Below, piece after piece: positions 33,601-41,798 of a stretch of DNA of 64,000 nt (position 1 is the first letter of the stretch; each line of letters opens with the position of its first letter). The notes beneath the pieces were generated by a model, which saw only the letters and a program-made list of their open reading frames with translations, ran no database searches and was not told the origin of the DNA. The stretch spans positions 8,450 to 72,449 of the forward strand of contig CAZXQI010000003.1 in the NCBI GenBank assembly GCA_964643005.1. Direction: 5' to 3'. Source of the stretch: UBA6168 sp964643005 (GTDB taxonomy: Bacteria; Bacteroidota; Bacteroidia; Chitinophagales; Saprospiraceae). Position numbers and translations under genes: made by a program.

Positions 33601-34913
33601 AGGGCGGCAATGCGGCTTTCTGTCAGACTTACCTAATGATACCGGACTACCCCGCCGCCTGCGATCCCAATTTCCAGCCTGGCCAAATTGCCGGGATGAT
33701 TCAAACGCCGACAGGACAGCCGGTCGGAGAAGCAGACATTCATCTGGCCGGCGATACGCTGCTCATCTGTTCTACTCAGCCGGAGACCGGCGAATACTTT
33801 TTTGAAAATCTGTCCACGAGCGGCAGCTATGCCGTCACTCCGCAGAAAAATGCGAACCCGCTCAATGGCGTGTCTTCTTTCGACCTGACGCTCATCAGCA
33901 ATCATATTTTGGGGAATAGTCTTTTTACAGAACCCTGGCAGTTTATCGCCGCCGACGCCAACAACTCCGGAAGCGTGACGACAGCCGATCTCACGACCAT
34001 CCAAAGTCTGATTTTGGGCAACACTGTTGAGTTTCCTCATGGCGTTCCGTCCTGGCGCTTTATCCCTACGGATTCCATTTTTTCGGAAGCCATCCCATCT
34101 GCGCCTTATCCGCAGAGCATCCTTTTCGACAGTCTTGCGGACAATAGCCTGGCCGCCGATTTTACCGCCGTCAAAACCGGCGATGTCAGCGGGAATGCCA
34201 ATCCGGCTTTCCTCTCTGGCAGCAATGAACAATTAGTCGCCGGCAACGAACTGCGCGAGCGCAGCGGAGGCGTTTTTATTTTCAAAGTAAAAGATAAGTC
34301 AGTATTGGGCGGCGGGGAAGTGGAAGCGGTTTTTGAAAGTGAAACTGCCGCAGCCGCCTGGCAATTCACGCTGAATTTCGATCCCAATGTTCTCAGTTTC
34401 ATCGGATTGGAGGATAATTTTTTACAAAAAAAATCTCCTGTAACGGGTCTGTCGCATATTGAAAATGGTCAACTGGGTATCCTCTGGTATGGCCAGCCGG
34501 AGCGCGCCCATTTTACGTTGAAATTCAAAGCTTTAACCAAAACAAAACTGAGCGAGGCGCTCCAGCTCAATTCGACCCTAACCCCTGCATTTGCCTGGAC
34601 AGAACAGGGCGACCGGCTAATGCCCGGAATGTACTTTGTGCCTGCCAATGCACAGGCAGGCCTGTTCGGCAATCGCCCCAATCCATTTTCACAGCAAACT
34701 ATTCTGTACTACGAATTGCCGGAAGCCGGCGCGGTGAAGTTTTCCTTTTTTGATATTTCGGGCAGGCTGCTGCGGGTCGTGGAGACCTTTGCCGGGGTGG
34801 GCAGCAATGAATTGCTCATCCGCTGCGAAGACCTGGCAGGCGACGGAATCATATTTTACAAAATGGAAACTCCCACGGAGGCGTTGGTCGGAAAGATGCT
34901 CCTCCAACAGTAG
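30690..34913 (+). CDS. Large T9SS-secreted modular protein with HYR-like repeats and dockerin-like segment
   Basis: The 1407-aa protein begins with a long, basic N-region and a hydrophobic core (ILWLPIATAFSLLLLPSVLI, then GQC), a plausible signal peptide. An in-frame TAA two codons upstream fixes the start region. Much of the body is cysteine-rich HYR/Ig-like repeats, seen as recurring DNC, ACGNTSTCSTTVTVED and GCGNVATHNFTVTVADDEPP phrases. A non-repeat segment lies at ~190-330. Near 1085-1115 a dockerin-like pair of helices occurs (DANNSGSVTTADLTTIQSLI). The end (NRPNPFSQQTILYYELPEAG onward) is a type A T9SS sorting domain. It is probably a cell-surface adhesin or matrix protein. The following CAP gene is 110 bases away. 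Confidence 0.88.
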   Translation: MLQPIHTCKFRSSLIALIRPGNLPKQSILWLPIATAFSLLLLPSVLIGQCYSMICNQNVELALGNDCTASVNPYFIIENNWSCQGPMTMEYYDNNGDFIGDLVTGDYLGDTLQVHVTHKWTGLTCWGSVYIIDKKKPVIQPNHLALNCAQDTDVSSVGMPPIGDNCSNQMAISHQDSTFEFDCGFIGFKKYFAPSNWTVTLTDTGDGGVDVTGAPNSILVEGAGNSPQTISPCYVTSFSIVIPADGYVSFDWSSFGGSTFNLDAFYLTINNWSVQLSNDSIQSGAFTTGLLHAGDLLSFDQTSDGDANVVNTLISNFHFQTQAWKVLRRTWSATDEWNNTAHQNQFIALLRTQLSQVVFPPDLDGVNGPILACDDPATPQQTGVPFIDEDGDPNTANDQFPLESGDCFFTLSYEDLISPNCQGSELLVRKWTIADECSGEILEREQLIYRQDLIPPELTCPPPTVLSTGDFGCFSTIYLPQAEAADNCSAIIDITPSWDFGTGYGPFGGIEPGSYTVVYQAGDACGNTSTCSTTVTVEDFVPPTMVCKDLPDVLLNESGQAFVAADAIDDGSFDWCCIESYKIRRVEDPDTAYGSFLTVDCDDLGAPVMVHLQIMDCSGNDNFCEVQISVHDDQNPSILPPADLTVDCSTDIGNLSQFGEPIATDNCNFELVETAAYDLTNCGEGTLTRHFVVSDQAGNTATAQQIIYLSNIIPWNQDGSLIEWPPDLSLPGCGVSMEPHNLPPPYNAPGFPGEQSACQSLTVNHQDEIVWIAEPACYFIYRNWIVTDWCQYQQGGNAGIWQHIQVLEVQDNEPPAFINAPSDIHIPLENGCFANVNLPSPEADDCSNQTTITASGALGNGFNFQNVQAGVYPMTYIASDGCGNVATHNFTVTVADDEPPHASCLNGLTVMLDYSGQLTINASVFNLNSFDDCTAPEDLQFSFSPVPGNAEQTFNCDDVGQNSIQLWVFDQGGNAAFCQTYLMIPDYPAACDPNFQPGQIAGMIQTPTGQPVGEADIHLAGDTLLICSTQPETGEYFFENLSTSGSYAVTPQKNANPLNGVSSFDLTLISNHILGNSLFTEPWQFIAADANNSGSVTTADLTTIQSLILGNTVEFPHGVPSWRFIPTDSIFSEAIPSAPYPQSILFDSLADNSLAADFTAVKTGDVSGNANPAFLSGSNEQLVAGNELRERSGGVFIFKVKDKSVLGGGEVEAVFESETAAAAWQFTLNFDPNVLSFIGLEDNFLQKKSPVTGLSHIENGQLGILWYGQPERAHFTLKFKALTKTKLSEALQLNSTLTPAFAWTEQGDRLMPGMYFVPANAQAGLFGNRPNPFSQQTILYYELPEAGAVKFSFFDISGRLLRVVETFAGVGSNELLIRCEDLAGDGIIFYKMETPTEALVGKMLLQQ

Positions 34914-35023
34914 TGGAGAAAACCTCGCTCGTCTATGAAGAATCCTTCTGGAGAGATTACGGGCTGCCTGCACAAGATTTTTTTTAAAAACAGCGTTTGT
35001 GAGTTCGAGAAAAACACTAAACC

Positions 35024-35539
35024 ATGACGCTTACTAAAATTGCCATCCTCCTTCCTTTTCTTCTCAGCTCCCTGCCGACAGCGAAAACAGCCTTTTCGCC
35101 CTCTTTTTATTTTTCTAAAAAAAATAATCTCGAACCGGAGGCCTGGCAACAGGACATGCTCAACCGGGTGAATCTGCTGCGCTCAAAGGGCTGTCATTGT
35201 GGTAGGCGCTATATGCCGCCCGTCCCGCCGCTCGTCTGGAACGACCAACTCGAAAAATCTGCGGCTACTCAGGTGCAGGACATGTACCGCCATCACTTCA
35301 TCAGCCACCGAGGCTCAAACGGCAGCTCGCCAGGGAAGCGGGTGACTAAAACCGGCTACCAATGGCATACCGTCGGCGAGAACGCCGCCAGTGGGCAGGA
35401 GTCGGTGGAGGAAGTGATGCAGGATTGGAAAAAAAGCTCTACTCACTGCCTCATCATGATGGATAAAAGCTATCGGGATTTCGGCGCCGCTCTACAGGGC
35501 GCTTACTGGGTGCAGGTTTTTGCAAGCCCCTTAAAGTAA
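35024..35539 (+). CDS. Secreted CAP/SCP-domain protein
   Basis: The 171-aa protein has a signal peptide (MTLTKIAILLPFLLSSLPTA) and a CAP domain at ~45-168. Visible are MLNRVNLLRSKGCHCGRRYM, ATQVQDMYRHHFISHRGSNG, and the later HTVGENAASGQESVEEVMQD with the HCLIMMDKSYRDFGAA motif 3 region. CAP proteins bind sterols or act in cell-envelope interactions; their bacterial role is poorly known. The ~135-residue domain is full length. It converges with the ABC exporter gene. Confidence 0.9.
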   Translation: MTLTKIAILLPFLLSSLPTAKTAFSPSFYFSKKNNLEPEAWQQDMLNRVNLLRSKGCHCGRRYMPPVPPLVWNDQLEKSAATQVQDMYRHHFISHRGSNGSSPGKRVTKTGYQWHTVGENAASGQESVEEVMQDWKKSSTHCLIMMDKSYRDFGAALQGAYWVQVFASPLK

Positions 35540-35584
35540 CTTGCGGAAGTCGGCTTAGAGTTTCCATTATCGCCAACTCCTTCT

Positions 35585-37366
35585 TTACTCTTCAAAAGTA
35601 TGTGCGATCTTTTCGATGTTCAGGCTGCGCGCCATGGCGTCGAAGATCTCTTTATAGACGCCGTTCAGGCTGTAGATCTCCTCGTGGGAGCCGGACTCCG
35701 ACACCTTGCCGTGTTCCATCGCATAAATCCGGTCGGAGTCAATGATTTGCGAAATGCTGTGGGAGATGATGATAACCGTGCGATTTTGCTTGATGGCGTC
35801 GAGGCTGTTTTTGATTTGCTCCGTGGCGACAGCGTCGAGGCTGGCGGTAGGCTCGTCTAAGAAAATGATGGGCGGATTCTTCAAAAACATGCGGGCGATG
35901 GCGATGCGCTGCTGCTGGCCGCCGGAAAGCAGCATGGCGTTGCTTTCAAATTGCTGGGGCAGATCCATTACCTGATCGTAAATGAAGGCCTGTCGAGCCG
36001 CCTCAAACACTTCCTCCTGCGTGGCTCCCGGATTTCCGTAGCGGATATTCTCTTCGATGGCGCCGTTAAAGATGTGGTTCTTTTGGAGTACGAGGCCGAT
36101 ATTGCTCCTCAGAAAATGGGTGTCGTACTCCCTCAGCGGCACGCCGTCGAGGAAGATTTCGCCCGAAGTGGGTTCGTAAAATTTATCCAACAGGTTCACG
36201 ATGGTGCTTTTACCTGCGCCGCTCAGCCCGACTAAGGCTGTGATCTTGTCTGGCAGCACTTCCATGTTGACGTTAAAGAGCGCATTGGTTCCATTTGGAT
36301 AAGTGAAACTCACGTCCCTCAGCTCAAATCTTCCCTCAATTTTCTCGGGCTTGTACCTGCCGGAGTTTTCCGTCTCCTGATCGGCATTCAAAATATCGAA
36401 GAAACTTTCGGAGTAAATCATGGCGTCGTTCATCTCGTCAAAGATGCGGTGCAGTTGCCCGATGGGCGCCGTGACGTTGTTGAACAGCAGAATGTGAAAC
36501 ATGATCATGCCGATGCTCATCTTTCCGTCTAAAACCAGATAGGCCGTGAGGATGATGATGATGACCACGCCGATTTGCTCGACAAAGGATTTGATGCCGT
36601 TAAAAATAAACCCGGTGCGCTGGGTCTTCAACTGGTTTTCGGTCATGTCATATTGAATCTGATCCTGTTTATCCGATTCAATTTTTTCGCGATTGAAAGA
36701 TTTGATGACCGTAATCGCCTCGATGATATTGACGATACCCTGGCTCTTGCTCTCCCTGAAATGCCGCATCTTCCGGCGCCATCCGCTGAGGATTTGCGCC
36801 TGCTTTACAGTGATGAAAATATAAATCGGCACAATGCACAGACCGACTAAGCCCACCCAGAAGTTGGCGTTGAACATCAGCGCCAGAGCGATGAAGGAGT
36901 TGGCAAAAAGCGGCAGGATATTGATGAAGAAATTCTGTACTAAGCGGGTCAGGCTTGAAATGCCGAGGTCAATCCGCGTCTGCAATTTCCCCGATTCGTT
37001 ATCAGTAGAGGTGAAGAAGGCCATCCTATAGGTCAGGATTTTATCCACTACATCCTGAGCCAGATCCCGGGAAATGTAGATGCGCAGCTTTTCACCATAA
37101 AACTTCTGCCCAAAGGTGATGACAACGTTGATAATCTCCTTGGACATCAGGATGATCGTGATAGTGACCAGGATGTAGAGACCCTCGCTCAGACCTTTGC
37201 CCGCTTCCACCAATTTATTGACTTCGTCAACGGTGTATTTTAAAGTCAGTGCGTTTACCTGGGCGGTAAAAGAACCAATTAAGGTCAGGAACAGGGCGCC
37301 AAAAACTAACCAGCGATATGGTTTAACGTAAGGCAGGAGGTTTTTAAAAAGCTGTATTAAAGGCAT
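35585..37366 (-). CDS. ABC transporter, fused permease and ATPase (exporter type)
   Basis: The frame opens at a TTG at 37390; the ATG at 37366 (MPLIQLFKNLLPYVKPYRWL) is preferred, giving 593 aa. Six membrane segments fill residues ~18-310. The nucleotide-binding domain has Walker A GLSGAGKST, Q-loop, signature LSGGQQQR, Walker B IIFLDEPTASLD and the H-loop ISHS. This is a half-size, homodimerising type IV exporter of the MsbA/lipid-drug class. The substrate cannot be assigned. No outer-membrane partner is adjacent. Confidence 0.92.
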   Translation of the reverse strand: MPLIQLFKNLLPYVKPYRWLVFGALFLTLIGSFTAQVNALTLKYTVDEVNKLVEAGKGLSEGLYILVTITIILMSKEIINVVITFGQKFYGEKLRIYISRDLAQDVVDKILTYRMAFFTSTDNESGKLQTRIDLGISSLTRLVQNFFINILPLFANSFIALALMFNANFWVGLVGLCIVPIYIFITVKQAQILSGWRRKMRHFRESKSQGIVNIIEAITVIKSFNREKIESDKQDQIQYDMTENQLKTQRTGFIFNGIKSFVEQIGVVIIIILTAYLVLDGKMSIGMIMFHILLFNNVTAPIGQLHRIFDEMNDAMIYSESFFDILNADQETENSGRYKPEKIEGRFELRDVSFTYPNGTNALFNVNMEVLPDKITALVGLSGAGKSTIVNLLDKFYEPTSGEIFLDGVPLREYDTHFLRSNIGLVLQKNHIFNGAIEENIRYGNPGATQEEVFEAARQAFIYDQVMDLPQQFESNAMLLSGGQQQRIAIARMFLKNPPIIFLDEPTASLDAVATEQIKNSLDAIKQNRTVIIISHSISQIIDSDRIYAMEHGKVSESGSHEEIYSLNGVYKEIFDAMARSLNIEKIAHTFEE

Positions 37367-37780
37367 CAATAAGTTCAGGTTTCTTTTCAAAAAAGGTTTT
37401 ACGGGAGGCTTAGATGAAATAAAGGAAAGGCGCAGAAGTCAGCACTTTGCCTGCTATTTGTGAACAAAAAACCACAGAGAGTTTGTAAAAAAGGCGCTAA
37501 CGCTTTTGATAGAAAACCAGACCGGCCACAATAGTTTTCAAAATCTCTCCAGGGAATTTAGACTTTCAGAAATTGGTTTTTCAGTATCGAAAAGATTCAA
37601 GATTGCAGCTATTTAGGTTCCTTTGAAATTCAGTAGCAACCTCAGAGGAGGTTACAATCTGTTTCAGGTACGAAGTGAATTCGGGCTGATTTTCTCTTTC
37701 CTCATAAATCATCTGTGGGAAAAATCTGCGGAAAACTCTGTGCCGCAAGGATCGCCAGATAAATTCCATCGGCGCCTAAA
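37367..37780. other. Intergenic stretch glgP to ABC exporter
   Basis: This contains three imperfect tandem copies of a 12-13-base unit (ATCTGTGGGAAAA, ATCTGCGGAAAA, CTCTGTGCCG) at 37711-37745. The minus-strand frame 37581-37769 is judged non-coding. No promoter of consensus quality was seen. Confidence 0.5.
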
Positions 37781-39412
37781 TCAGGATTTGCTCCTGTACA
37801 GCTTTCCGTAGTACTCCTCCAACATCCGCTTTACGGAGAATTGGCTCTTAGTCGTCAAGATGCTTTGGCGCATCATTTCTTCCCATTTCGGGCGATTGCG
37901 ATAATAAGTGGGGATTACCTCCTTCGTCAGTACTTTGTAGAGCGACTTCAGGTCGTGTCTGTCCTGCACCGTCTGGTTTTCGTGCTCAAAGCCGCCGCCG
38001 ATCTGCCAGCCGTTGACGCCGTGGATGCAGGCTTCCGGCCACCAGCCGTCGAGGACGCTGAAATTGAGGACGCCGTTCATCGCCGCCTTCATGCCGCTGG
38101 TGCCGCTGGCCTCCTTGGGTCGCAGGGGGTTGTTCAGCCATACGTCGGCGCCCCGCGTGAGGGCTGCGCCGATGGTCATATCGTAGTCGGCGAGGAACAC
38201 AACAGACTGCGGGAACTTCTTACTCATTTCCACCAGATTGGCGATGATGGCCTTGCCGCTGTCGTCGAGCGGGTGAGCCTTTCCGGAAAAAACGATCTGC
38301 ACCGTTCCGTCCTCTAACAATGGCGCGATGACCTTTGTATCTCGAAAAATCAGGTCGCTGCGCTTGTACGCTACTGCCCTTCTGGAAAAGCCGATAAGCA
38401 GTTTGGAAGGATCCAGCCGGACGCCATTGCGTTTCCGAATCAGCTCAATCAGCGCCTGCTTATTTTTCAAATGAGCCTCCCAGAGATCGCCCTCTCCGTT
38501 TGCCGCAGCGAGCATCGCCGAATCCACCCAGGTCGGCAGGTGGATGCCATTGGTGATGGCGATGATTTCAGAGCGGCGTCTGACATTTGCCCACATCTTA
38601 TTGGCAGTCTCTCCGTGTAGCTGCGCCACGGCGTTGGATTTTTTCGACAGTCTCAGGGCGCCGACGGTCATGTTGAAAGGATCGCCCCCGAGTTTTACTA
38701 AGTGTTTCCTTTCCAGATTCAACTGGGCGCCCATATACAGCAGCCTGTCTATCGGGTGACTTTCATTGCCCTGAATGATGGGCGTGTGAGTGCTGAAAAC
38801 GATCTTCCTGCGCACGCGCTTGACGGCGTCTTTGAAAGAGAGCGATTTGTGGGCTTCCATTTCTTCGCGGAGCAGTTCGAAGCCCGCAAAGAGCGCATGT
38901 CCCTCGTTGAAGTGATAGACGTCCACGCCGAGACCCAAAGCTCTCAAGGCTCTCACCCCGCCGATGCCAAGCACCATTTCCTGAGCAATGCGCTCTTCTC
39001 CAAACCAGCCATATAACTGACCCGTGATCCAGGCGTCTGCGTTTTCCGGAAGGTCGGTGTCGAGAAGGAGCAGGGGCGCATTTCCAAAAGTATTCGCGAG
39101 CCAGACCTTGCACCTGACATTCCTGTCGCGAATAGTCACATCCACCGTCGCGCCGGTATCTTTCAAGAAGTCGTATTTGTAGTTGTGGTAGGCGTCGAAG
39201 GGTTTGCCGTTTTCATCTAACATTTGGGCGCCGTAGCCCTGCTTCCACAGGAGGCCGATGCCTATGACCGGAAAGTTGTGGTCTTTGGCGCCTTTCAGAT
39301 AGTCGCCCGCCAGGATGCCGAGGCCGCCTGCATAAATTTTAAAATCTGATTCTAAGCCGTACTCCATGCAGAAGTAGGCGACTCTGGGGAGCCTTTTTTC
39401 TTTTTTTGACAT
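37781..39412 (-). CDS. glgP: Alpha-glucan (glycogen/starch) phosphorylase, short GT35 type
   Basis: The 543-aa enzyme releases glucose-1-phosphate from alpha-1,4-glucans using pyridoxal phosphate. The PLP-lysine motif is present in PKEASGTSGMKAAMNGVLNF (~430). Earlier signatures are VAYFCMEYGLESDFKIYAGG, LGILAGDYLKGAKDH and the HFNEGHALFAGFELL histidine. It is of the short form (~540 aa) common outside the 800-aa E. coli type. No glgB, glgA or glgC lies next to it. Confidence 0.93.
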   Translation of the reverse strand: MSKKEKRLPRVAYFCMEYGLESDFKIYAGGLGILAGDYLKGAKDHNFPVIGIGLLWKQGYGAQMLDENGKPFDAYHNYKYDFLKDTGATVDVTIRDRNVRCKVWLANTFGNAPLLLLDTDLPENADAWITGQLYGWFGEERIAQEMVLGIGGVRALRALGLGVDVYHFNEGHALFAGFELLREEMEAHKSLSFKDAVKRVRRKIVFSTHTPIIQGNESHPIDRLLYMGAQLNLERKHLVKLGGDPFNMTVGALRLSKKSNAVAQLHGETANKMWANVRRRSEIIAITNGIHLPTWVDSAMLAAANGEGDLWEAHLKNKQALIELIRKRNGVRLDPSKLLIGFSRRAVAYKRSDLIFRDTKVIAPLLEDGTVQIVFSGKAHPLDDSGKAIIANLVEMSKKFPQSVVFLADYDMTIGAALTRGADVWLNNPLRPKEASGTSGMKAAMNGVLNFSVLDGWWPEACIHGVNGWQIGGGFEHENQTVQDRHDLKSLYKVLTKEVIPTYYRNRPKWEEMMRQSILTTKSQFSVKRMLEEYYGKLYRSKS

Positions 39413-39549
39413 TGAGTTTATTGCTTTTTATTACCACGGAAGAAATGGAGAAATGGCTTCGATTGAGGTTTCTCCTTTTAGAGTAAATCATCTGCCAGGC
39501 AGTGGGAAATCTCTTCGGGAAAATCGCATCAACTGAAGCGACGAACGCC

Positions 39550-40206
39550 TTAGTCCATCTGGTGCATCTTGTAATTCCCTGAAATGACTAAGGAAGCGAT
39601 AAGCTCGCTGGCTGGGACAAAGCGACCTTCGGCATCCTGAGAAAAGACGGAAAAGTTTTCATCTCCCATCAACTTCCCATTAGCGCCATAGCTCATCTTC
39701 GCTGTGATAAGTTCATAGACCCGGTCGTCGTCTAAATCAGCCAGCCAGGCATCCTGTTGAATGCAGTTGTCGCCTTCGCAGCGATAGTTAGCCAGGTCGG
39801 TAATTTTTTCCAATTTCCCTGCGGCGTCGTTCCACCTACAGAGGATCAGGTCGCTGGATATGTTTTGCCCCGGTATCCTGAGCACATAGAGGTTATTGTT
39901 TTCCACGCGATAGCAGGCGAATACGCCGCCGGCCTCATTCGGCTGAATGCCATCCGGAAGGAAAGGGAGCAAGTCTTCTCCAAACTGGGTTCCGGTATAA
40001 GGATAGTTTTCTGCATCGGGGTCTTCCTCCAATGTTGAAAAGACGTGCATTTTGAGAATATTCACTTCGTCAAAGAGATTGTACACCGCAGCGTTGACAG
40101 CGGGCGTTGAGGGCGCATCCACATCTTCCGTATCCTGAGAGGAAGGCTGATTAGACTGGCAGGCCATGAACGGCAGGCAGACTAAGAGGTAAAAGAAATT
40201 TTTCAT
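39550..40206 (-). CDS. Lipoprotein of unknown function
   Basis: The frame stays open back to 40422, but the ATG at 40206 gives a signal peptide with lipobox (MKNFFYLLVCLPFMACQSNQ, cysteine at 16), 218 aa. A -7 box at 40285 places the transcript start between the two candidates and supports the shorter one. The mature protein has a Ser/Pro/Asp linker, then a domain with ENYPYTGTQFGEDLLPFLPD and LADLDDDRVYELITAKMSYG, a VCBS/FG-GAP-like calcium loop style. Function is unknown. Exported and membrane anchored is the limit of what can be said. Confidence 0.75.
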   Translation of the reverse strand: MKNFFYLLVCLPFMACQSNQPSSQDTEDVDAPSTPAVNAAVYNLFDEVNILKMHVFSTLEEDPDAENYPYTGTQFGEDLLPFLPDGIQPNEAGGVFACYRVENNNLYVLRIPGQNISSDLILCRWNDAAGKLEKITDLANYRCEGDNCIQQDAWLADLDDDRVYELITAKMSYGANGKLMGDENFSVFSQDAEGRFVPASELIASLVISGNYKMHQMD

Positions 40207-40714
40207 GACTAAAAAGCTGGTATTTAATTCTAAGCCCGATTTTTTTCCGCCGTGCTCGTTTGAGAGGCTAAAATCGGAAGCGCTCAAAAGTACAAGGGAA
40301 AGGAGGAATTCCGAAAGATTAACTGCGATTCGATAGCATTTCAGGGCTAATTCCCTCTCCGGAAAAAAAATTGCGAAGGGAATCCAAAAAAAATTGCAGG
40401 TTGATTTTCCCTCAACTGCCAATTATTCGCGGGAGTTACTTGCAGAAAATTGCCTACGCTTAAAAATGTCCATTCAACATATTGAAGGCGCCCCGTTTAA
40501 ACAGAGGAGGCTTTTTTTCAAAAAAAAATGGGAGAAGGGGAAAAGAAAAAAGCAGGAAACAGGCGCTAAGCGGCAGGGAACCAAAAGCTTTTCCAGATTT
40601 TTGCGACCGGACTTCTCCCTGGGATTTAGAGACTGACGAATCGAAATCCCGAGGCAGCCCATCGCTCTTTTCTTTTTCACCAGCGCTAAGGATACTTAGC
40701 CGAAATCCAGTCCA
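40207..40714. other. Divergent intergenic region, lipoprotein and threonine aldolase
   Basis: This holds the lipoprotein -7 box (40285-40292). The frames in 40394-40680 are A/G-rich and lack coding character. No clear promoter was seen for the aldolase. Confidence 0.45.
40285..40292 (-). promoter_or_regulatory. -7 box upstream of the lipoprotein gene
   Basis: TACTTTTG on the minus strand is an exact TAnnTTTG match. A TTG at the correct -33 spacing was not found. It would give a leader of about 75 bases to the ATG at 40206. Confidence 0.45.
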
Positions 40715-41749
40715 ATGCTCATCAATCTCGTTTCAGATACGGTCACGAAACCGACGCCCGACATGCTCGAAGCTATGTTTGCCGCCGAAGTTGGCGACGA
40801 CGTTTTTGGAGAAGACCCGACCGTCAATGCCCTACAGGAAAAAGCCGCCGCCCTGTTCGGTCAGGAAGCCGCTCTGTTTTGCCCCTCCGGCACCATGACC
40901 AACCAAATCGCCGTCAAGGTACACACCCAGCCGCTCGACGAACTCATTTGCGATCACTACTCGCACGTCTATCAATACGAAGCGGGCGGCTACGCTTTCA
41001 ACTCCGGCGTTGGGGTCAGCCTCATCGCCGGCCTCAACGGGAAAATTACCGCCCCTCAGATTGAAGCCGCCATCAAACCCGTCCAGGACTGGCTGCCCCT
41101 CAGCCGCCTCGTAGTTTTGGAAAATACCGCCAACAAAGGCGGCGGCAGCCTTTACACCCTCGACGAAGCGCTTCCCATTCATCAGCTATGTCGGGAAAGG
41201 AAATTACGGCTCCACCTCGACGGCGCCCGCCTGTTCAACGCCTTAGTCGAAACGGGCGAGACTGCGCAGCAGTGGGGCGCTCTGTTCGACTCCATATCCA
41301 TCTGCCTGTCGAAAGGTCTTGGCGCCCCCGTCGGTTCCCTCCTCATCGGCCGGCGCGAGTTCATCCAAAAAGCCCGCCGGGTGCGCAAGGTCATGGGCGG
41401 CGGCATGAGGCAGGCGGGCTATCTCGCCGCGGCAGGCATCTACGCCCTCGACCATCAGGTTCAACGACTGAAGACCGACAACGAGCGCGCAAAGATTTTG
41501 GGAGAGACCCTGCAAGCCCTGCCCTGGGTAGCGGAGGTTCGCCCCGTCCAGACCAACATCGTCATCTTCGACCTGCGCCCCCCTCTTACAGCCGATAGTT
41601 TTTTAAAAAAATTATTGGGAAATGGCGTGGCGGCCTCTGCATTCGGTCCGGCTACCGTCCGCTTTGTCACCCATTTAGACTTCAGCGCAACCATGCTCGA
41701 AAAAACATTGGAGGTTTTGAAAAAAATAAAAATTGAAGAGAGGGTTTGA
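40715..41749 (+). CDS. ltaE: Low-specificity L-threonine aldolase
   Basis: The 344-aa fold-type I PLP enzyme splits L-threonine or L-allo-threonine to glycine and acetaldehyde. Visible motifs are LVSDTVTKPTPDMLEAMFAA at the start, GDDVFGEDPTVNALQEKAAA, FCPSGTMTNQIAVKVH, and the PLP lysine in SICLSKGLGAPVGSLL (~195-210). The aspartate/histidine region LHLDGARLFNALVETG precedes it. Full length. It may be co-transcribed with the Fic gene 49 bases downstream. Confidence 0.92.
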   Translation: MLINLVSDTVTKPTPDMLEAMFAAEVGDDVFGEDPTVNALQEKAAALFGQEAALFCPSGTMTNQIAVKVHTQPLDELICDHYSHVYQYEAGGYAFNSGVGVSLIAGLNGKITAPQIEAAIKPVQDWLPLSRLVVLENTANKGGGSLYTLDEALPIHQLCRERKLRLHLDGARLFNALVETGETAQQWGALFDSISICLSKGLGAPVGSLLIGRREFIQKARRVRKVMGGGMRQAGYLAAAGIYALDHQVQRLKTDNERAKILGETLQALPWVAEVRPVQTNIVIFDLRPPLTADSFLKKLLGNGVAASAFGPATVRFVTHLDFSATMLEKTLEVLKKIKIEERV

Positions 41750-41798
41750 AAATTCAAAAAAATATGACTAAATTCGTCAGGAAATTAAATGTCATAAA

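Noticed and set aside
37581..37769. 62-codon minus-strand frame between glgP and the ABC exporter
   Set aside because: It runs over the short tandem element and has no protein-like character.
40394..40680. Frames on both strands upstream of ltaE
   Set aside because: A/G-rich low-complexity translation and mutual overlap; neither shows domain or start signals.
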